17,864 bases of DNA from Bacteroidales bacterium UBA6346 (GTDB taxonomy: Bacteria; Bacteroidota; Bacteroidia; Bacteroidales; UBA932): positions 1 through 17,864 of the forward strand of contig DJSA01000058.1 in assembly GCA_002438905.1 (NCBI GenBank), read 5' to 3'. The notes beneath the pieces are model-generated. The model ran no database searches, was not told where the DNA came from, and saw only the letters and a list, made by a program, of their open reading frames with translations. The position numbers were made by a program, and so were the translations under genes. Of the stretch, positions 15,542 through 17,864 are shown one piece after another (the stretch's first letter is position 1; every line of letters starts with the position of its first letter).

Positions 15542-16321
15542 TCAAAACCAAACATCCAAGTCGACAGAAGATTCTGCGGCAGTTTCGTCATCGGCGCTTA
15601 GGGACGAGAAGAAATTCAGCCCTGTGATTTCCTCCACCTCATCCACTGTCCAGACATAATACTCCAGCGGCTTTTTTCCGGCCTTGTTGTCGCAGATGAA
15701 GCCTATTCCCTCATACTTGCCTCCGGAACGCACAAGCATGACCTTGTAGAAAGCATCCGGAACGGCGACATTGTGCGGTCCTATGTAACCTTGAGAATGC
15801 GCATTAAAAATCGGCCCGCAGGCAATCCACACCCTCCCATACACATTAGCCAGCGCGCGGCATTTCTCCTCCAACGATTTCCACACGCCTGCATTCAGAT
15901 TGTGGTTCTGGGGACAGGCATTGGTGTAGTAAAACGACTCGCGCATGGCAGTCTCGCTCCACTTCATGTCAGCCGCAGGAGCCATGTGCCCGCGATCGTA
16001 GCCGGAATTGCGGTAGTCATCATTGTCCGCCTGAAGAAAATCCAGCGAGTAGTCCACACTGAACTTGCTGCGTCTTCCTACATCGCCCTCCGTCTCGCAC
16101 GCCTCCAGTTCCCATGCAACCCATTGTGGATTAAGAGTATTCAAGTTGTACATCAGCGTAAACGACTCATACTGCACCAATCTCGTCGAGTCCGTAACAG
16201 TGACCTCCGGAAGTTCCAGCTTACACGGAATCCCGGCACCGGCACACTGCCCGAACAATGTCAACGCCGCGACTAAAGCAGCAAGCGAATGTACCCACAA
16301 AAAAGAAATAAACTTCAACAT
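15542..16321 (-). CDS. Secreted DNA/RNA non-specific endonuclease (NucA/Serratia nuclease family)
   Basis: A 259-residue beta-beta-alpha-metal nuclease. The signal peptide covers about residues 1-29 (hydrophobic run SLAALVAALTLFG, likely cut at CAGA-G). The catalytic DRGHMAPAAD motif is at 109-118 with the general base H112. The metal-ligand region PQNHNLNAGVWKSLE lies at 137-151, with the Mg-binding asparagine probably N143. Such enzymes degrade single- and double-stranded DNA and RNA outside the cytoplasm for nutrition or biofilm turnover. ATG 16321 is chosen; an in-frame TTG four codons upstream is less likely. The gene starts 97 nt beyond the hairpin that follows tmRNA and points the same way. 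I see no clear TAnnTTTG box between them, so read-through from the tmRNA promoter is possible. Confidence 0.92.
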   Translation of the reverse strand: MLKFISFLWVHSLAALVAALTLFGQCAGAGIPCKLELPEVTVTDSTRLVQYESFTLMYNLNTLNPQWVAWELEACETEGDVGRRSKFSVDYSLDFLQADNDDYRNSGYDRGHMAPAADMKWSETAMRESFYYTNACPQNHNLNAGVWKSLEEKCRALANVYGRVWIACGPIFNAHSQGYIGPHNVAVPDAFYKVMLVRSGGKYEGIGFICDNKAGKKPLEYYVWTVDEVEEITGLNFFSSLSADDETAAESSVDLDVWF

Positions 16322-16417
16322 GTCTATTTTCAAGTTCAGCCAAGACCAGCACAGCGGTCGGGGCGGTCTTCATGTTTCTAAAAGAGATATATCGATATGC
16401 GACAGAGAGTCGGAAAG

Positions 16418-16469
16418 CCATCTCCACAAATCAGGCCTCCCTATTGGAAGGCCTGATTTGTGGAGATGG
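16418..16469 (-). terminator. 24-bp hairpin that includes the tmRNA acceptor strand, probable terminator
   Basis: Arms 16418-16441 and 16446-16469 pair over 24 positions with a 4-nt loop (TATT on the plus strand). There is one non-Watson-Crick pair, a G-U wobble in the minus-strand RNA. The inner bases CAAATCAGGCCT (minus strand) are tmRNA trailer, and the outer part CCATCTCCA is the tmRNA acceptor 3' strand itself. No uridine run follows directly, so it is not a textbook intrinsic terminator. Confidence 0.7.
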
Positions 16470-16861
16470 AGGGACTCGAACCCTCGTCCAAACACCGCAC
16501 CGGGTGGCTTTCTACACGCTTATCCGTCCTTTGTTTTTCGACCACGGCCTGCCGGATGGCGGGCCAGCCGAGGCTTATCGGCTGAATCTTGGCGACACCC
16601 AGCCGAGTCGGTGTCGCGCAGACCGTTTGAAATGATACCCCATCTGACAAGACAGAACAGTCGGAAAAGCCTGTCGGGATACTCGTCGCCGGAGCAGCCT
16701 TGGCCCCGGAGATTAAGCCGTTCTACTTGGTAGGACTAGGCAGCGAGTGCATAAGAGTTGTTGCCAACTAATTGTTCGGAAGCTGAGATTAACGGGCAAA
16801 CCTCCGACGCCCGGCGTGCTTACCGTCCAATGTCAGATGCTGTCAAAACCAAAACATCCCC
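16461..16861 (-). ncRNA. ssrA: tmRNA (transfer-messenger RNA, trans-translation)
   Basis: A 401-nt tmRNA that rescues stalled ribosomes and tags the nascent protein for proteolysis. The 5' end GGGGATG (16861-16855) pairs with CATCTCC (16468-16462) to form the 7-bp acceptor stem; A16461 is the discriminator. The T arm GAGGG-TTCGAGT-CCCTC (16485-16469) carries the standard TTCGA loop. The tag frame GGC AAC AAC TCT TAT GCA CTC GCT GCC TAG (16765-16736) reads GNNSYALAA, ending in the usual ALAA. The 3' CCA is not encoded (the bases after the discriminator are CAA), so it must be added by the CCA enzyme. Promoter at 16877-16911. Confidence 0.96.
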
Positions 16862-16876
16862 ATTGAAGCAAGTCCG

Positions 16877-16911
16877 CAAATATATGCAGGTTTTTGAATA
16901 TTTCCAAAAAA
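16877..16911 (-). promoter_or_regulatory. tmRNA promoter
   Basis: On the minus strand TTTTTTG (16911-16905) is followed after 20 nt by TATATTTG (16884-16877), a full match to the Bacteroidota TTTG-N19-21-TAnnTTTG consensus. Transcription would begin close to 16870, leaving a short leader before the mature 5' end at 16861 for RNase P to remove. Confidence 0.85.
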
Positions 16912-16934
16912 TCTTTAAATTTCAACCAGCCGTC

Positions 16935-17225
16935 CTATTCAGAAGAGTTCTCCGCGAAAAGCTGCATGTCCCAATTAGAATAGCCGGACTCCTTGATGGC
17001 ATAGGCACATCCGTAATAAAGCTGTGCACCGGCATTGTAGTCCGTCACTTCCACTTTCTTATATGTACTTCTGTCGCCAAGAGTTCCGGCCACAGGAGGC
17101 TGATTGTAGGACTCTACATAGTAGAAGTCGGGTCCAGTCTGAGGAAAGCGCTCACTTTCACAGGAAACGACAGAAAATATGGCGAAAGCAAGCGCTTATA
17201 TGAGTGTAATCCTCTTCACAATCAT
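16935..17225 (-). pseudogene. Small lipoprotein gene with a TAA inside the signal peptide
   Basis: The frame starts at ATG 17225, sharing one base with the bactofilin stop (TAATG), and reads MIVKRITLI-stop-ALAFAIFSVVSC, then about 74 residues to TAG at 16935. Without the TAA (17198-17196), the N terminus is a textbook lipoprotein signal: positive residues, hydrophobic core and the lipobox VVSC. The mature part begins CESERFPQTGPDFYYVESYN and ends MQLFAENSSE; it has good codon use and no other stop. I recognise no domain. One base change (for example TTA to TAA) would explain the break, so this is either a fresh nonsense mutation or a sequence error. No alternative start lies between the TAA and the lipobox. 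If intact, it would be translationally coupled to bactofilin and anchored in the envelope. Confidence 0.7.
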
Positions 17226-17608
17226 TATTTTGTCGTCTTTGCTTCCACCACCGCAGACTGTTTGCGCAGCATCTTGCAGGTTCCGTCAAACGCTGAACCC
17301 AATTCGACCGCAATCTTTGCAATCTCAAGATCGCCCTTGACCTCGCACGCCGACTTGAGCGAAAGAATGTCACGCACGGTGAGGCTGCCCTCGACCTTGC
17401 CGAATATATCCGCATTATCACAGAGAATCTCTCCCTTTACGAATGCTCCTTCCCCGACCACCACACGGCCGGTTGTAGTAATCTTGCCCTCAAACGTGCC
17501 GTCAATCCGTATGTCGGACTTCGAGTCGATTTCACCTTTGAACACAGTCCCTGCCGAAATACGGCTCACTGCATTTATATTGCCTATCGGCTGTTCCCTA
17601 TTCGCCAT
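17225..17608 (-). CDS. Bactofilin family cytoskeletal protein
   Basis: A 127-residue bactofilin. These proteins polymerise without nucleotide into beta-helical filaments on the inner membrane and affect cell shape and envelope organisation. The central domain (about 15-105) shows the short repeated strands that are diagnostic: ISAGTVFKGEIDSKSDIRID, GTFEGKITTTGRVVVGEGA, VKGEILCDNADIFGKVEG and VKGDLEIAKIAVELGSAFDG. Flanking tails are short and disordered, and Lys-rich at the C terminus. Length is normal. A -7 box TATATTTG lies 30 nt upstream. The downstream lipoprotein frame overlaps the stop codon, suggesting a two-gene transcript. secA is upstream on the same strand. Confidence 0.93.
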   Translation of the reverse strand: MANREQPIGNINAVSRISAGTVFKGEIDSKSDIRIDGTFEGKITTTGRVVVGEGAFVKGEILCDNADIFGKVEGSLTVRDILSLKSACEVKGDLEIAKIAVELGSAFDGTCKMLRKQSAVVEAKTTK

Positions 17609-17637
17609 TTTTCAAAATTTATTATAGCCAAAAATCC

Positions 17638-17645
17638 CAAATATA
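17638..17645 (-). promoter_or_regulatory. -7 element of the bactofilin promoter
   Basis: TATATTTG on the minus strand matches TAnnTTTG and lies 30 nt before the bactofilin ATG. The box directly abuts the end of the structured repeat at 17646-17763, so the -33 region of this promoter falls inside that element. Confidence 0.6.
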
Positions 17646-17763
17646 GGAATTGAATAAAAAGGATGATTGCAAGGCTTGCGAGGAGTTCAAACCGCAGCAA
17701 CCTGATGGTTGTGAGGATTTGGACGACGAGCGAAACGCGGCAAGCGCCTTTTTATTCATTTCC
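17646..17763. repeat. 118-nt structured element with 17-bp terminal inverted repeats
   Basis: The ends 17646-17662 (GGAATTGAATAAAAAGG) and 17747-17763 are inverted repeats with 16 of 17 positions matching. Three further helices nest inside: GCTTGC/GCAAGC (17674-17679 with 17740-17745), GTTCAAA/TTTGGAC (17685-17691 with 17718-17724, one G-U) and CAACC-TGAT-GGTTG (17698-17711). The element fills the whole gap from one base after the secA stop to the bactofilin -7 box. It could be a REP/MITE-type repeat, a regulatory RNA, or a terminator for secA. Confidence 0.6.
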
Positions 17764-17764
17764 G

Positions 17765-17864
17765 TTATGCCTCTTTACCATGACAATTCTTATACTTCTT
17801 CCCGGACCCGCAAGGGCAAGGATCATTGCGTCCGACTGTCTTCTCCACCCTCATCGGCATCTTG
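17765..17864 (-). CDS. secA: Preprotein translocase ATPase SecA, C-terminal end only
   Basis: The window contains the last 32 codons plus stop of a gene that continues past base 17864. The peptide reads KMPMRVEKTVGRNDPCPCGS, then GKKYKNCHGKEA and TAA (17767-17765). The cysteine pattern CPCGSGKKYKNCH is the zinc-binding SEC-C motif that ends SecA and binds SecB or the ribosome. SEC-C also occurs in unrelated small proteins, but the preceding VEKTVGRNDPCPCGSGKK context is typical of SecA in Bacteroidota. The full gene would encode about 1,100 residues; the motor domains cannot be checked here. Confidence 0.85.
   Translation of the reverse strand, partial: KMPMRVEKTVGRNDPCPCGSGKKYKNCHGKEA

Noticed and set aside
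16441..16470. Attachment site of an integrated element at the ssrA 3' end
   Set aside because: Only an inverted copy of the 3' end is present; no direct repeat elsewhere in the window and no integrase gene.
16758..17627. Plus-strand open frame of 289 codons
   Set aside because: It runs antisense to the tmRNA 5' part, the lipoprotein frame and bactofilin, all of which are well supported; it has no recognisable domain.
1..17864. CRISPR arrays, tRNA or rRNA genes, insertion sequences
   Set aside because: No regularly spaced direct repeats, no cloverleaf apart from the tmRNA ends, and no transposase or recombinase frame were found.

Overview
The window looks like chromosomal DNA from a member of the Bacteroidota, most probably order Bacteroidales. 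The reasons are the promoter elements of the TAnnTTTG type ahead of several genes, the near absence of Shine-Dalgarno sequences, a ParA-ParB-DUF5683-MltD gene order, an outer-membrane helix-hairpin-helix protein, bactofilin, and a tmRNA whose tag reads GNNSYALAA. Base composition is moderate, with a visibly more A/T-rich stretch over the DUF262 gene. I cannot fix the family; Rikenellaceae-like is a guess.

Left part (1-7581) is housekeeping. After a strong terminator of an upstream gene lies a tight plus-strand operon: parA, parB (chromosome segregation), a DUF5683 membrane protein and a lytic transglycosylase of the MltD type with a LysM domain. A convergent gene encodes a secreted helix-hairpin-helix protein with a probable outer-membrane barrel. 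Then follow hpt (hypoxanthine phosphoribosyltransferase) and adk (adenylate kinase), probably co-transcribed.

Middle part (7582-16321) is accessory in character. It holds a WYL-domain regulator overlapping a DnaQ-like exonuclease, a small protein made of about 24-residue LEKF/DW repeats, a stripped-down FtsK-like motor gene broken by an in-frame TAG, a calcineurin-type metallophosphoesterase, a 780-residue DUF262/HNH protein of the GmrSD type, an unrecognised 347-residue protein and a secreted DNA/RNA non-specific endonuclease. Several of these genes share a CTGCCAT-like element exactly 20 nt upstream of the -7 box; in one case it is half of a perfect palindrome and in another it is inverted. 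This hints at a shared regulator, with the WYL protein as a candidate, or at a variant -33 element.

Right part (16418-17864, all minus strand) returns to core genes: the 3' end of secA, bactofilin, a lipoprotein gene that overlaps bactofilin by one base but has a TAA inside its signal peptide, and the tmRNA gene ssrA. Two structured elements stand out. One is a 118-nt element with 17-bp terminal inverted repeats and three nested inner helices that fills the secA-bactofilin gap. The other is a 24-bp hairpin whose inner arm is the tmRNA acceptor strand itself.
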